Assembly (NCBI RefSeq): GCF_000154785.2
Contig: NC_015730.1
Span: forward strand, 1,674,001 to 1,738,000
Direction: 5' to 3'
From: Roseobacter litoralis Och 149
GTDB taxonomy: Bacteria > Pseudomonadota > Alphaproteobacteria > Rhodobacterales > Rhodobacteraceae
Length of the DNA: 64,000 nucleotides
Every line of letters starts with the position of its first letter. The first letter of the stretch is position 1. The notes beneath the pieces were generated by a model. The model searched no databases. It was not told the origin of the DNA and saw nothing but the letters and a program-made list of their open reading frames with translations. Positions 53,755 to 63,151 of this stretch are shown one piece after another. Made by a program: the position numbers and the translations under genes.

Positions 53755-54839
53755 TCCGCTGCCTCCTGCATCTGTTGCGCACCCGCTTCGCGGCGCAGCT
53801 TGCGCACCAGTTCCAGTTCAGATTGAAAGTCGACGTAATGGGGCAGTTTGATATGCTCCAGAAACCCCGTCGCCTGAATATTGTCGGCGTGATAGAGCAC
53901 GAATTCCGCGTCCTGTGCGGGTGCACCGACGTTATCCTCGCCCAATTCTTCCCAGCGTAGCGCGCGGTCTACCAAGGCCATGGAGATCGCCTTGCGCTCG
54001 GTCTGGCCAAAAACCAGCCCGTAGCCGCGGGTGAATTGCGGAGGTTCGGTTTTCGATCCGGTGAACTGGTTGACAGTTTCGCATTCGGTCAGGGTCACCT
54101 CTGCGATCTCAACGGCAAATCCCAGTTCGGGAATGTCCATCTCAACCGGAACGGACCCGATCCGCAACTCGCCCACAAAGGCATGGTTGCGCCCATAGCC
54201 GCGCTGTGTGGAGTAGGCGAGGCCGAGGGTAAAACCTTCGTCCGCGCGGGTCAGCGCCTGCAGTCGCAGGGCGCGGTCGGCAGGCATCTCAAGCGGTTCG
54301 CGGGTCAGGTCGGGGGGCGGTGTGTCGTCATGAGGGGCCTCTTCGATCAGCCCTTCGCGGTTCAGGAATTCGGTGACATGCGGGACATTGCCCGGCTCGG
54401 CGTCACGGGAGGGCGCATCGGCCACTTCACCATCTGCGGCCAGTTTGAAATCGAGCAAACGGTGCGTGTAATCAAAGGTCGGACCCAAGACCTGCCCACC
54501 CGGCAAGTCCTTGAACGTGGCCGAGATGCGGCGATCACAGGCCATAGCGCCGGTATCGACAGGCTCGGACGCCCCAAAGCGTGGCAGCGTGGTGCGATAG
54601 GCGCGAATGAGGAAGATCGCTTCGATCAGATCGCCGCGCGCCTGTTTGATCGCGAGTGCCGCAAGGTCCGGATCATAAAGCGACCCTTCGGCCATGACAC
54701 GATTGACGGCAAGACTGAGTTGCGCGCGGATTTGCGCGATGCTGAGTTCCGCAATATCCGTGTCACCGCGGCGTTCTTCGGCGAGCCAGGCATGGGCATT
54801 CTCGATTGCCCGCTCTCCGCCTTTGACTGCTACATACAT
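53751..54839 (-). CDS. phnI: C-P lyase nucleosidase subunit PhnI
   Basis: 362 residues. PhnI removes adenine from ATP and, with PhnG, H and L, attaches the phosphonate to ribose. Recognised by YVAVKGGERAIENAHAWLAEERR and FTLGLAYSTQRGYGRNHAFVGELR. Start ATG 54839 is set by the near-contact with phnH (1-bp gap); the frame itself stays open upstream. Confidence 0.95.
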   Translation of the reverse strand: MYVAVKGGERAIENAHAWLAEERRGDTDIAELSIAQIRAQLSLAVNRVMAEGSLYDPDLAALAIKQARGDLIEAIFLIRAYRTTLPRFGASEPVDTGAMACDRRISATFKDLPGGQVLGPTFDYTHRLLDFKLAADGEVADAPSRDAEPGNVPHVTEFLNREGLIEEAPHDDTPPPDLTREPLEMPADRALRLQALTRADEGFTLGLAYSTQRGYGRNHAFVGELRIGSVPVEMDIPELGFAVEIAEVTLTECETVNQFTGSKTEPPQFTRGYGLVFGQTERKAISMALVDRALRWEELGEDNVGAPAQDAEFVLYHADNIQATGFLEHIKLPHYVDFQSELELVRKLRREAGAQQMQEAAE

Positions 54840-54840
54840 G

Positions 54841-55443
54841 TCAGGATGCTCCTGCGTGCGCGCGCGCTGGAACACTTGAGCGCGAAACTTCGGTTGAGCG
54901 GGGCAAGGCCGCGAGGCGTTCGCCACAGGTATAAATGAAATCCAGCCCCAGCGGGAATAGGGTTCGGTTGGCCTGAAACGCCTCCACTTCCGGCAAGGAA
55001 AGCGCGGCGTGATCCTTGATACCGGGACCGCTCAGTGTTGCACCTGAGGTGACAAGCGCGTCGCATTCGACGATCAGCGTGGCCGAGCGGTCAGGATACT
55101 CGGACGTGCCGATCGGATAGACCGCAAGCGGCACCAGCGCGTCCCATGTGCCCACCGCAAACATGCAATGCGCGGGGCCAACAAACGGGGCGCCTGTGTG
55201 AAAGGACAGCCACGCCCGCACTACATCACAATCCATGTCGCCCGCCAGATAAATTGGTGTTTCCGTATCGCAGAGCGTCAGCAGAACAGCGCCCATCGCG
55301 GGCGACACAGGGGCAGGGGGTGCGGCCCCTTCGATATCCTGAAGGGTGCCCGGACGCGCCATGGCCTCCATCACACTGCGAAAGGCGTGGGCTGACTGGG
55401 TGGCCGGATCGGTAAAGCCGCCGGACAGGGTGTTTGCCTGCAT
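54841..55443 (-). CDS. phnH: C-P lyase subunit PhnH
   Basis: 200 residues. PhnH is a structural, pyridoxal-phosphate-transferase-like subunit of the PhnGHIJ core without PLP. Features: GGFTDPATQSAHAFRSVMEAMARPG and LALPEVEAFQANRTLFPLGLDFIYTCGERLAALPRSTE. It overlaps phnG by one base. Confidence 0.94.
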   Translation of the reverse strand: MQANTLSGGFTDPATQSAHAFRSVMEAMARPGTLQDIEGAAPPAPVSPAMGAVLLTLCDTETPIYLAGDMDCDVVRAWLSFHTGAPFVGPAHCMFAVGTWDALVPLAVYPIGTSEYPDRSATLIVECDALVTSGATLSGPGIKDHAALSLPEVEAFQANRTLFPLGLDFIYTCGERLAALPRSTEVSRSSVPARAHAGAS

Positions 55444-55898
55444 CAGTCTTCTCCCCGGGTCATGGTAAAGAAATCAACCTTGGTTGCGGCCGCCTTGGCG
55501 GCGCGGGCGGCTTTCATGGCGGTCATTTCTGCTTCCAGAGGCTCAAGAACCGTCTCGCGCAGCCTGCTCGCCATTGGGGTCTGCATAAGCGCATCAACCA
55601 GCGCGGCGACCTCAGCATCTGCTTTGCGCCGCCCCTGAATATAGCTGTGTCCGACTTCGCCGGTCTCCAACGTCAGTGCGCAGCGGGTTATGGTCATCTC
55701 GCCCAGATTGAAGGGCGCACCGGTGGCACCAGCGCGCGCGCGCACCATCGTGCTGCCAATCTCCGGTGCGCGCAGCCATGTGAAAGCAGGGCGCGATATT
55801 TCAGCATCCAACAGGGCGGCCACACGGCCTTCGGACGCTTTTGCCAGCAGGCCCATCCACGCCTTGCGGGGATTATTTTCGCTTACAGTGTCTTTCAT
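55443..55898 (-). CDS. phnG: C-P lyase subunit PhnG
   Basis: About 152 residues, first gene of the lyase operon. Recognised by RKAWMGLLAKASEGRVAALL and GEMTITRCALTLETGEVGHSYIQGRRKADAEVAALVDAL. The start at ATG 55898 is preferred over an upstream in-frame ATG at 55934. Divergent from phnF, with a candidate Pho-box half site in between. Confidence 0.93.
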   Translation of the reverse strand: MKDTVSENNPRKAWMGLLAKASEGRVAALLDAEISRPAFTWLRAPEIGSTMVRARAGATGAPFNLGEMTITRCALTLETGEVGHSYIQGRRKADAEVAALVDALMQTPMASRLRETVLEPLEAEMTAMKAARAAKAAATKVDFFTMTRGED

Positions 55899-55945
55899 CT
55901 CGACAACTTGTCTCTTTCCTATACAACTATACATATCTTATCATA

Positions 55946-55963
55946 TCCCCACCTTTATGACAG
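55946..55963 (-). promoter_or_regulatory. Candidate PhoB half site upstream of phnG
   Basis: On the minus strand CTGTCATAAAG matches the first half of the Pho-box consensus (CTGTCAT-AAA); the second half is poor. It lies about 50-65 bp before phnG. A/T-rich direct repeats (TATACA twice near 55919-55932) also stand here and may serve PhnF. Confidence 0.35.
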
Positions 55964-55979
55964 AAGAGATTTGTGAATT

Positions 55980-56699
55980 TTGCGTGACAGCTCCGACAAA
56001 ACTCCGATCTGGAAGGCCATCGCGGGCGCCTTGCGCAGCGACTTGGCCGACGGGCGCTATAAAACGGGCGATAAGCTACCAACCGAGGCCGCGCTGGCAG
56101 AGCGTTTTGGCGTGAACCGCCACACGGTGCGCCACGGGATATCCGCATTGGTTGAGGAAGGGCTGGTGCGGACCCGGCGCGGTGCAGGGGCCTTTGTCGC
56201 GGCCACGCCAACCGACTATCCCATCGGCAAGCGGGTGCGTTTCCACGAAAACCTGATCGCAGCAGGACGCAGGCCAGAAAAGCGCGTGCTCGCGTTGGAC
56301 GAGCGCGCTGCAACCATTGGTGAGGCGCAGGCGTTGCAGATTGAGGCAGGCGATCCGGTCTGTGCCTATCATGGGCTTTCACTGGCTGATGGTCAGCCGA
56401 TTGCTGTATTTGAAAGCCTGTTTCCGCTAACGCGCCTTTTGGGGATCACCGCTGCGTTGAAGGACACAAGCAGCGTCACGCAAGCATTAGGCGTTGTGGG
56501 CATCGACGACTATACACGTGCCTCAACCCGCCTGACGGCCGTGCGCGCCATGCCAACCCACGCGCTGCTCTTGGATGTTGCCGAAGGCGATCCGCTGCTG
56601 AAATCCTCCGGTGTAAATCAATGCGCGCGCGGGCAACCCGTCGAATACGGCCGCACCTGGTTTGCAGGAGACCGGGTAACGCTCACGCTTGAAACCTGA
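55980..56699 (+). CDS. phnF: GntR/HutC-type regulator PhnF
   Basis: About 239 residues. Winged helix with KLPTEAALAERFGVNRHTVRHGISALVEEGLVRTRRGAG and a UTRA/HutC effector domain. It is the standard repressor of C-P lyase genes. Start likely TTG 55980, because no ATG or GTG precedes MRDSSDKTPIWKAI in frame at a suitable place. Confidence 0.9.
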   Translation: MRDSSDKTPIWKAIAGALRSDLADGRYKTGDKLPTEAALAERFGVNRHTVRHGISALVEEGLVRTRRGAGAFVAATPTDYPIGKRVRFHENLIAAGRRPEKRVLALDERAATIGEAQALQIEAGDPVCAYHGLSLADGQPIAVFESLFPLTRLLGITAALKDTSSVTQALGVVGIDDYTRASTRLTAVRAMPTHALLLDVAEGDPLLKSSGVNQCARGQPVEYGRTWFAGDRVTLTLET

Positions 56700-56811
56700 A
56701 GATTAATCATCCCGCCGGACACTGGCTCGCCGGTTGTCGTGGATCGCCTGATCAGTCTCACACCTATGGTCATCAGTACGACGTGTCATAAAAGGTTCAC
56801 TTTCCAGAAGT

Positions 56812-56847
56812 CATTAATTCATATATTCGTGAACTATGGAATTAATG
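56812..56847. promoter_or_regulatory. Dyad operator overlapping the arsR start
   Basis: CATTAATT (56812-56819) and AATTAATG (56840-56847) are exact inverses. Inside them TTCATATATTCGTGAA (56818-56833) matches the TTCA..TGAA type of ArsR operators. The site covers the start codon, suiting autorepression. Confidence 0.6.
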
Positions 56848-57684
56848 ATCCCCAACCGACTCTCGATACTCGGCCACCCGCAACGGCTGGCGCTGTTTCG
56901 TTTGCTCATGCGGCGCTATCCTGATCACGTTCCGGCGACGGAACTGGCCAAGGCGCTCGGGCTAAAGCGGAATACGCTGTCGAACTATGTGAACGCCCTG
57001 ATGCAAGCGGGGCTGATCCGTCAAGAGCGTGTAGGCACGTCCTTGCGGTATGCCATCGACATGGATGCCGCGCGCGAGACTTTTGACTATCTCTTCCACG
57101 ACTGTTGCCGGGGCAGGCCTGAAATTTGTGTGGCGAATGCATATTTGGCCCCTGATAAAGACGAACCAGTTACGGATCGCAGATATAACGTACTATTCAT
57201 ATGCACTGGCAATTCTGTGCGGTCCATCTTTGCGGAATCTCTCTTGCGCGACCTCGCGGCGGATCTATTTACGGCCTGCTCGGCAGGCACCAAGCCGCGC
57301 TCGGAACTGAACCCGTCTGCACTCAAGGTGCTGGAACAAAAGGGGCATGATGTATCGCTTCTTCGTTCCAAACACATTTCCGAGTTCCAAGGGTCGGACG
57401 CCCCGGATTTCGATTTCGTCTTCACCGTCTGCAATCAGGCAGCAAATGAAGAATGCCCCTCCTGGCCCGGCCAGCCCATCAGCGCACATTGGGGGCTGCC
57501 TGATCCGGCGACGGTTGTGGGTTCAGATGCAGAAAAAAGCCTCGCCTTTCACCATGCCTACGCCGCGCTGCGCAACCGCATGATCGCTTTTGCTGCCTTG
57601 CCTGTTGCGTCATTGGACCGTTTGGCGTTGCAGCAAGCTGTCGACGGGATCGGCCAATCTACTGACAAAGGATCAAAGATATGA
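56836..57684 (+). CDS. ArsR-ArsC fusion: arsenic-responsive regulator joined to arsenate reductase
   Basis: A 282-residue fusion. Residues 1-85 form an ArsR-type winged helix ([29 protein letters not shown]). Cysteines in CCRGRPEIC could bind As(III). Residues 117-260 form a low-molecular-weight phosphatase/arsenate reductase with the loop [14 protein letters not shown] and [17 protein letters not shown]. An alternative ATG at 56845 is possible. Coupled by ATGA to the next gene. Fusions of this kind are known in some alphaproteobacteria and spirochaetes. Confidence 0.9.
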   Translation: MELMIPNRLSILGHPQRLALFRLLMRRYPDHVPATELAKALGLKRNTLSNYVNALMQAGLIRQERVGTSLRYAIDMDAARETFDYLFHDCCRGRPEICVANAYLAPDKDEPVTDRRYNVLFICTGNSVRSIFAESLLRDLAADLFTACSAGTKPRSELNPSALKVLEQKGHDVSLLRSKHISEFQGSDAPDFDFVFTVCNQAANEECPSWPGQPISAHWGLPDPATVVGSDAEKSLAFHHAYAALRNRMIAFAALPVASLDRLALQQAVDGIGQSTDKGSKI

Positions 57685-58679
57685 CTGTCTACGCACTCAA
57701 CGGCCTTGGCCGGATTGGCAAGCTGGCCTTGAAACCGCTGCTGGAACGAGGGGCTGAAATCGCATGGATCAACGATGCGGCGGGTGATCCGGAGATGCAC
57801 GCCCATCTTTTGGAATTTGACACCGTCCATGGCCACTGGAAGGCCGATTTCGCCCATGCTTCTGACAGCGTGACAATCGACGGTCAGCGCCTGCCGTTCA
57901 TCGGTACAGGCGACATCGCCGCGCTGCCACTGGAGGGCGTCGATTTGGTGATTGATTGCACGGGCGTGTTCAAGACAGAGGCGAAAATAGCTCCCTATTT
58001 CGACGCAGGGGTGCAGAAAGTCGTTGTATCGGCGCCGGTCAAGGACGGGGATGCTGCCAATATCGTCTACGGGGTCAATCACGATATCTATGCGCCGGAG
58101 CGTCACCGTATCGTGACCGCAGCCAGTTGCACGACCAATTGTCTGGCACCGGTTGTAAAGGTCATTCACGATACCCTGCGGATCAAACATGGTTCCATCA
58201 CGACGATCCACAATGTGACCAACACGCAGATCATTGTGGACCGTCCGGCCAAGGATCTGCGCCGCGCGCGGTCGGCGCTGAATTCCCTCATTCCGACAAC
58301 GACAGGCAGTGCGACCGCGATCACGCTGATCTATCCCGAACTGACGGGCCGCCTGAACGGTCACGCCGTCCGCGTGCCACTGCTCAATGCGTCACTGACC
58401 GATTGCGTGTTCGAAGTGGAACAACAGACCACCGCTGACGAGGTCAACGCTCTGTTCAAGGCCGCGTCAGAAGGGCCGCTGAAAGGCATCCTCGGCTATG
58501 AGGAACGCCCGCTCGTATCCACGGATTACACAAACGACGAAAGATCCAGCATCATTGATGCGCTTTCTACCATGGTGATCAATGGCACGCAGGTGAAGGT
58601 CTATGCGTGGTATGACAACGAGATGGGTTATGCGCATCGGCTGGTGGATGTGGCCTGCATGGTCGGGGATAGTCTGTGA
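57681..58679 (+). CDS. ArsJ-associated glyceraldehyde-3-phosphate dehydrogenase
   Basis: 332 residues. Rossmann start [19 protein letters not shown], catalytic Cys in [18 protein letters not shown], and ending [13 protein letters not shown]. The type I GAPDH located beside arsJ uses arsenate instead of phosphate to make 1-arseno-3-phosphoglycerate. Overlaps the fusion gene by ATGA and arsJ by 4 bp, so it belongs to the resistance operon, not to glycolysis. Confidence 0.93.
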   Translation: MTVYALNGLGRIGKLALKPLLERGAEIAWINDAAGDPEMHAHLLEFDTVHGHWKADFAHASDSVTIDGQRLPFIGTGDIAALPLEGVDLVIDCTGVFKTEAKIAPYFDAGVQKVVVSAPVKDGDAANIVYGVNHDIYAPERHRIVTAASCTTNCLAPVVKVIHDTLRIKHGSITTIHNVTNTQIIVDRPAKDLRRARSALNSLIPTTTGSATAITLIYPELTGRLNGHAVRVPLLNASLTDCVFEVEQQTTADEVNALFKAASEGPLKGILGYEERPLVSTDYTNDERSSIIDALSTMVINGTQVKVYAWYDNEMGYAHRLVDVACMVGDSL

Positions 58680-59947
58680 CCGAAAGCGCCACGCGCCCGA
58701 AGGGCCTGTCGGCCTATATCGCGGTCACGGCGGCCTATTGGGCATTCATGCTGACCGACGGTGCCTTGCGCATGCTGGTGCTGTTGCACTTTCACACGCT
58801 GGGATTCTCTCCGGTCCAGCTGGCTTATCTGTTTGTCCTCTATGAAATCGCCGGCGTCCTCACCAATCTGAGCGCGGGCTGGATTGCGGCGCGGTTCGGC
58901 CTGACGTCGACGCTCTATGCAGGGCTGGGGTTGCAAGTGCTGGCGTTGCTGGCCTTGGCACAGCTTGATCCGGGGTGGGCGATTGGCACATCCGTTGTTT
59001 TTGTCATGCTTGTGCAGGGTGCAAGCGGCGTGGCCAAGGACCTTGCCAAGATGTCGTCCAAATCCGCCGTCAAATTGCTCGCGCCGACACAGGATGGAGC
59101 ACTCTTTCGCTGGGTGGCAATTCTGACAGGGTCCAAGAACATGGTGAAGGGTGCGGGTTTTCTGCTGGGCGCGATTTTGCTGGCGATGGTTGGATTTGTC
59201 TGGGCGGTTTTGGGCATGGCCGCGATCCTTGCCGTAATTCTGCTGGCCGTTTTGATTGCCATGCCGCCGGGCCTGCCGAAGGGGCGCAAGGGCGCGAAAT
59301 TTTCGGAAGTGTTTTCAAAATCTCCCAACGTGAACTGGCTGAGCGCGGCACGGGTGTTCCTGTTCGGGGCGCGGGACGTCTGGTTCGTTGTCGGCATTCC
59401 GATCTATTTCTACGCTGTGCTCTCGGATGGCACGACTGAGGGCAACCGCGCCGCATTCTTTATGATCGGGACGTTTATGGCCCTTTGGGTCATTCTCTAT
59501 GGTCTCGTTCAGGCCAACGCGCCGCGCATCTTGCGGGCGAGGGAACGGTCCGAAGCGGATCTTATTGGCGCGGCGCGCACGTGGGGCTGGGGTCTCGCCG
59601 CGGTTCCGGCGGTGCTTACACTCGCGGCGATCACCGCCACGGGGCCGCACATGTGGCTCACCGTCACGCTTGTCGCCGGGTTGCTGATCTTTGGGGCGGT
59701 CTTTGCAGTGAATTCATCGCTGCATTCCTACCTGATCTTGTCGTTTACAAAGTCAGAGCGGGTCACGATGGATGTGGGCTTTTACTACATGGCCAATGCG
59801 TGTGGACGCTTGGCTGGCACCTTGTTGTCGGGCCTGACGTATCAGGCAGGCGGTCTGGCCCTCATGCTGGGCACTGCGGCAGGCATGGTCGCGGTATCAG
59901 CGATCACGGTCGGTTTCTTAACGCCCCAGAATCGCGACAAATCATAA
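58676..59947 (+). CDS. arsJ: Organoarsenical efflux MFS permease ArsJ
   Basis: 423 residues with about twelve helices; MFS family. Segments typical of Ars[49 protein letters not shown] and [18 protein letters not shown]. Exports 1-arseno-3-phosphoglycerate made by the preceding GAPDH, which then breaks down outside. GTG start overlaps GAPDH by 4 bp. Confidence 0.93.
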   Translation: MTESATRPKGLSAYIAVTAAYWAFMLTDGALRMLVLLHFHTLGFSPVQLAYLFVLYEIAGVLTNLSAGWIAARFGLTSTLYAGLGLQVLALLALAQLDPGWAIGTSVVFVMLVQGASGVAKDLAKMSSKSAVKLLAPTQDGALFRWVAILTGSKNMVKGAGFLLGAILLAMVGFVWAVLGMAAILAVILLAVLIAMPPGLPKGRKGAKFSEVFSKSPNVNWLSAARVFLFGARDVWFVVGIPIYFYAVLSDGTTEGNRAAFFMIGTFMALWVILYGLVQANAPRILRARERSEADLIGAARTWGWGLAAVPAVLTLAAITATGPHMWLTVTLVAGLLIFGAVFAVNSSLHSYLILSFTKSERVTMDVGFYYMANACGRLAGTLLSGLTYQAGGLALMLGTAAGMVAVSAITVGFLTPQNRDKS

Positions 59948-60066
59948 GCCCGCAGCACCGATGCCAAGGCAGATTGGAAGCGGTTAGCCCAAAGATTTCC
60001 TGATACGCCTCTGATCTGGCTGCCTTTTCCGAACGACGCAAGGCTAAAACCAGGTGGCATCGTGTG

Positions 60067-60705
60067 TCAGACCGTGCCCTCGTAGCGCTCCAGAAATTCC
60101 TCTGCACTGAGGGTGCGAAAATCATCAAGCGCGCCGCGCAGGCGGTCGTGTGGCCAATCCCACCATGCAAGCGCCATCAGCCTGTCAGCAACGCAGGGCA
60201 CAAAACGGGGGCGCAGTGGAACAGCTGGAATACCTGCAACGATCATGAACGGCGGCACATCCTTGGTCACAATGGCACCGCCTGCGATAACTGCCCCATG
60301 GCCGATGTTCACTTCGGGCCGGACCTGCGCGCCATGGCCAAGCCATGTGTCATGGCCGATCACAGTGCGGCGGCTCCGCCTGTGATCGAACCAGGCGTCA
60401 TCGTGCGCCGCATCGTCGAAATAATCGGCTGAGCGATAGTGAAAGTGATGCAGACTTGCTTTTTCCATCGGGTGGTCCGTCGCGCCGATCCGCACGCAGG
60501 CTGCAATGTTGGAGAACTTTCCGATGGAGGCATTGGCGATGTCGGCAAATCGGTCGCAATATGAATAGTCATCCATGTCGCAATGAGCCAAGCGGCTGCC
60601 GCGTCCGATTTCGACATATTGTCCGAATGCTGCATCTGTGATCTCGCACTCGGGATGAATGAAGGGGACATCCGGTTTCAATCTGGTCTTACTCAAAACA
60701 CGCAT
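60067..60705 (-). CDS. Phosphonate-locus hexapeptide transferase
   Basis: About 212 residues. Left-handed beta-helix repeats (GKFSNIAACVRIGATDHPMEKASLHHF, TVIGHDTWLGHGAQVRPEVNIGHGAVIAGGAIVTKDV) match the acetyltransferase-like family found with C-P lyase operons (phn-associated, TIGR03308 by memory). Start may be ATG 60705 or an upstream TTG at 60723. It overlaps the small gene before it. Confidence 0.88.
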   Translation of the reverse strand: MRVLSKTRLKPDVPFIHPECEITDAAFGQYVEIGRGSRLAHCDMDDYSYCDRFADIANASIGKFSNIAACVRIGATDHPMEKASLHHFHYRSADYFDDAAHDDAWFDHRRSRRTVIGHDTWLGHGAQVRPEVNIGHGAVIAGGAIVTKDVPPFMIVAGIPAVPLRPRFVPCVADRLMALAWWDWPHDRLRGALDDFRTLSAEEFLERYEGTV

Positions 60706-60902
60706 TCCTCGCCATTCCACCAATCGGGATTATCGGTCTGCTCAATCATAAAAGCTGCCGCTCTCGCCGCGATCTTTGCTGCATCCGCGCATGGGGTCAG
60801 ATCAACCTCTGCCTTACCCCGCTTCGGGATCGGCGCGCAGGAGGACAATGCCATCAGGGTGCAAATCCCCCGCTTGCTTGCGGTCATCAGGAAGCGTGTC
60901 AT
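60693..60902 (-). CDS. Small ATGA-coupled protein with lipobox-like motif
   Basis: 69 residues starting MTRFLMTASKRGICTLMAL, with LMALSSC resembling a lipobox, then a short charged part with two more cysteines (LTPC and EECVF). Its ATG overlaps the phnE stop (ATGA), so it is coupled to phnE. Its end overlaps the transferase start. No family recognised. Could be a lipoprotein partner of the transporter. Confidence 0.55.
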   Translation of the reverse strand: MTRFLMTASKRGICTLMALSSCAPIPKRGKAEVDLTPCADAAKIAARAAAFMIEQTDNPDWWNGEECVF

Positions 60903-62215
60903 GCGTCCTTGCGCCCGATCAGCTTGCCGCGCAGCCAGCCTGAGAACCAGTCCATGAACATCACCATGGCGATGATCAGGACGATGTAATAGGCGACTTC
61001 CTCCCAGTCTTTCTGGGTCTGGATCGCTTGGGTCAGCATCAGGCCGATGCCGCCGCCCGTGATTGCGCCGATGATGGTGGCCGAGCGGGTGTTGGATTCC
61101 AGAAAATACAGGATTTGCGCCAACAGCACCGGCACAATCTGCGGGATGACGCCAAAGCGGTAGCGTTGCAAGGGTTTGGCCCCGGTCGAGGCGACGCCCT
61201 CGATCTGCTTTTGATCCACGTTTTCCAAAGCCTCCGAAAAGATTTTGCCAAAGGTGCCGGTATCCGTGATCAGGATTGCCAATGCGCCCGTAAGCGGGCC
61301 GGGGCCAAAGGCGCGGGCCAGAACCACCGTCCAGATCAGCGCATCGACACCGCGTACAAAATCGAACAGGCGGCGAGTGGCCGCGCGCACCAACATGAAG
61401 GGCGAAAACCGTTTGGCCGCGAGAAACCCCAGTGGCAGGGCGATGATGGCCGCCCCCATCGTGCCAAGGAAAGCCATCAGGATCGTCTCGCCAATGGCCC
61501 AGGCCACATCCTTATGCCGCCACATGGCATTGTTCCACCAGTCCGAAATCGCGCCCGAGATGTTTGATCTTGCGGGGTCTAGACGATCTGCGAACAACAG
61601 CGTGCCAAGGCTGTGACCATGATAGGGGCTGTCGAGCGTGAACCAGAACAGCTCCCATCCGGGGAAATAATTGAACACTTCGGTACGCGCGCCGGTCAGG
61701 GTGATGCGGCCTTCGGGTGTGGTGATGCCCACGCGGCGGTCGGAGGCGGAAATCCAATCGGGCAGATCATCGGGCAGGTTGGTCGTGACGGTGCGCCCCT
61801 CGGCCTGCGCCTTGATCAGTGGGAAGCCGGGAATTTCGATCTCGGTCCGGTTGTCTGGCAGGTATCGCACAATATGCGCGCGCCCCAGATCGATGATGAT
61901 CGCATCATCGCCGCTCACCCAATCGGGTCTTTGACCCTCGGGGTAGCGGCCCTTGCGCTCTCCCTCGACGGCATAGGTGATCTCTCCCGATCTATTGTCC
62001 CGGGTGACATGCACCTTGTGAGACCAGCTGTCGGACGCCAGCGTCACGGCGTTTTCCATATTGGCGCGTCCGGCAAGACCCGGCAGGTCAAACGCAAAGA
62101 ATATATAGACGAAATAGACGGCGATGATCGACGGGATGCCAAAGCCAATCAAGCGCTTGCGCTGAAAAAGCTTTTCGGCCTCAAACTTGGTCGCGTCCAG
62201 ATCAATCGCGGTCAT
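60899..62215 (-). CDS. phnE: Phosphonate ABC permease PhnE, long form
   Basis: 438 residues, against about 260-295 usual. Helix 1 (IGFGIPSIIAVYFVYIFFAF), then a periplasmic insertion of about 190 residues (about 45-235), then a permease domain (AIGETILMAFLGTMGAAIIALPLGFLAAKRF, EGVASTGAKPLQRYRFGVIPQIVP). Contains the ABC EAA-type loop. The second of two PhnE subunits, with its ATG overlapping the first by 4 bp. Confidence 0.92.
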   Translation of the reverse strand: MTAIDLDATKFEAEKLFQRKRLIGFGIPSIIAVYFVYIFFAFDLPGLAGRANMENAVTLASDSWSHKVHVTRDNRSGEITYAVEGERKGRYPEGQRPDWVSGDDAIIIDLGRAHIVRYLPDNRTEIEIPGFPLIKAQAEGRTVTTNLPDDLPDWISASDRRVGITTPEGRITLTGARTEVFNYFPGWELFWFTLDSPYHGHSLGTLLFADRLDPARSNISGAISDWWNNAMWRHKDVAWAIGETILMAFLGTMGAAIIALPLGFLAAKRFSPFMLVRAATRRLFDFVRGVDALIWTVVLARAFGPGPLTGALAILITDTGTFGKIFSEALENVDQKQIEGVASTGAKPLQRYRFGVIPQIVPVLLAQILYFLESNTRSATIIGAITGGGIGLMLTQAIQTQKDWEEVAYYIVLIIAMVMFMDWFSGWLRGKLIGRKDA

Positions 62216-63087
62216 TGGCCTTGCCCCTCGGTCAGTCGGTTGCGGTAGCGGCTGGAAAGTTGATCAAAGAACACGATCGTTCCGAACAGAAGGATGAAAA
62301 TCGCAGCGGCTTCATCAAAACGGCCGGGTCCCCAAGCCATGGAATTGCGCAGCTCATATCCCAGCCCGCCCGCGCCAACGAAGCCCAGTATGGCGGATGC
62401 ACGAATGTTGATCTCGAAGCGGAGCAAAGCATAGCTCAGGTAGTTTGGCGCGACCTGTGGCAGCACGCCCAGAAGCATCCGCTGCAACCATGTGGCACCT
62501 GTGGAGGACAGCCCTTCGACAGCTTTCAGGTCGGTGTTTTCGGAGACTTCGGAAAACATCTTGGCCAGAGCGCCCGCCGTGTGGATGGCGATGGCGATCA
62601 TGGCCGGCACCGGGCCGCCACCCAGTACAAAGATCAGAACCAACGCGATGACGATTTCGGGCACGGCGCGCATGATGTCTGAAATGCGGCGGAACAAGGG
62701 GATCAGACGCGGCCATTTCGCCAAGCCGCGGGTGCCCAGCAGCGACAGGAACAAACCGCCCATTGCCCCGATCAGGGTCGAGACGGCCGCGATGTTGATG
62801 GTCTCCACCAAGGCGGGAAAATACTTGGCGATCAGCGCAGGCAGATCGGCGCGTTTCTCCCACGCTTCGGACAGAACATCGGCAGGGTAGTCGCCGATCT
62901 GGTGAAGACCTTCCCAGAAACCACCGGCATTGCGATCATCCGCGACATTAAAGCCCGACACCATCAGAACGACGAAAATCAGGAGGGTGAGACCGCCATA
63001 GAGCCTGCGGCGTTGTACCTGCGCCATATAGGCAGACTGTATGTTGCCTATTGTATGCGCCGAACCGCTAAGTGATATGTCTGACAT
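62212..63087 (-). CDS. phnE: Phosphonate ABC permease PhnE, short form
   Basis: About 291 residues. One membrane helix at about 30-50 and a standard permease domain with EGLSSTGATWLQRMLLGVLPQVAPN coupling loop and ASAILGFVGAGGLGYELRN. Start ATG 63087 rather than 63099. Forms the membrane heterodimer with the long PhnE downstream. Confidence 0.92.
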   Translation of the reverse strand: MSDISLSGSAHTIGNIQSAYMAQVQRRRLYGGLTLLIFVVLMVSGFNVADDRNAGGFWEGLHQIGDYPADVLSEAWEKRADLPALIAKYFPALVETINIAAVSTLIGAMGGLFLSLLGTRGLAKWPRLIPLFRRISDIMRAVPEIVIALVLIFVLGGGPVPAMIAIAIHTAGALAKMFSEVSENTDLKAVEGLSSTGATWLQRMLLGVLPQVAPNYLSYALLRFEINIRASAILGFVGAGGLGYELRNSMAWGPGRFDEAAAIFILLFGTIVFFDQLSSRYRNRLTEGQGQ

Positions 63088-63110
63088 CCCGGCCCCCAAA
63101 CAGAAGAATA

Positions 63111-63134
63111 CCGGCAGCCCATGGAGGCTGCCGG
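63111..63134 (-). promoter_or_regulatory. Hairpin between phnD and phnE
   Basis: CCGGCAGCC and GGCTGCCGG pair around a 6-nt loop, 17 bp after the phnD stop. Few T residues follow. It probably stabilises phnD mRNA or limits transcription into phnE, as in other binding-protein operons. Confidence 0.6.
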
Positions 63135-63151
63135 ATACGTTGCGAAGTGAC

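Noticed and set aside
54036..54938. Long plus-strand open frame over phnI
   Set aside because: Shadow of phnI in a high-GC gene; phnI identity is certain.
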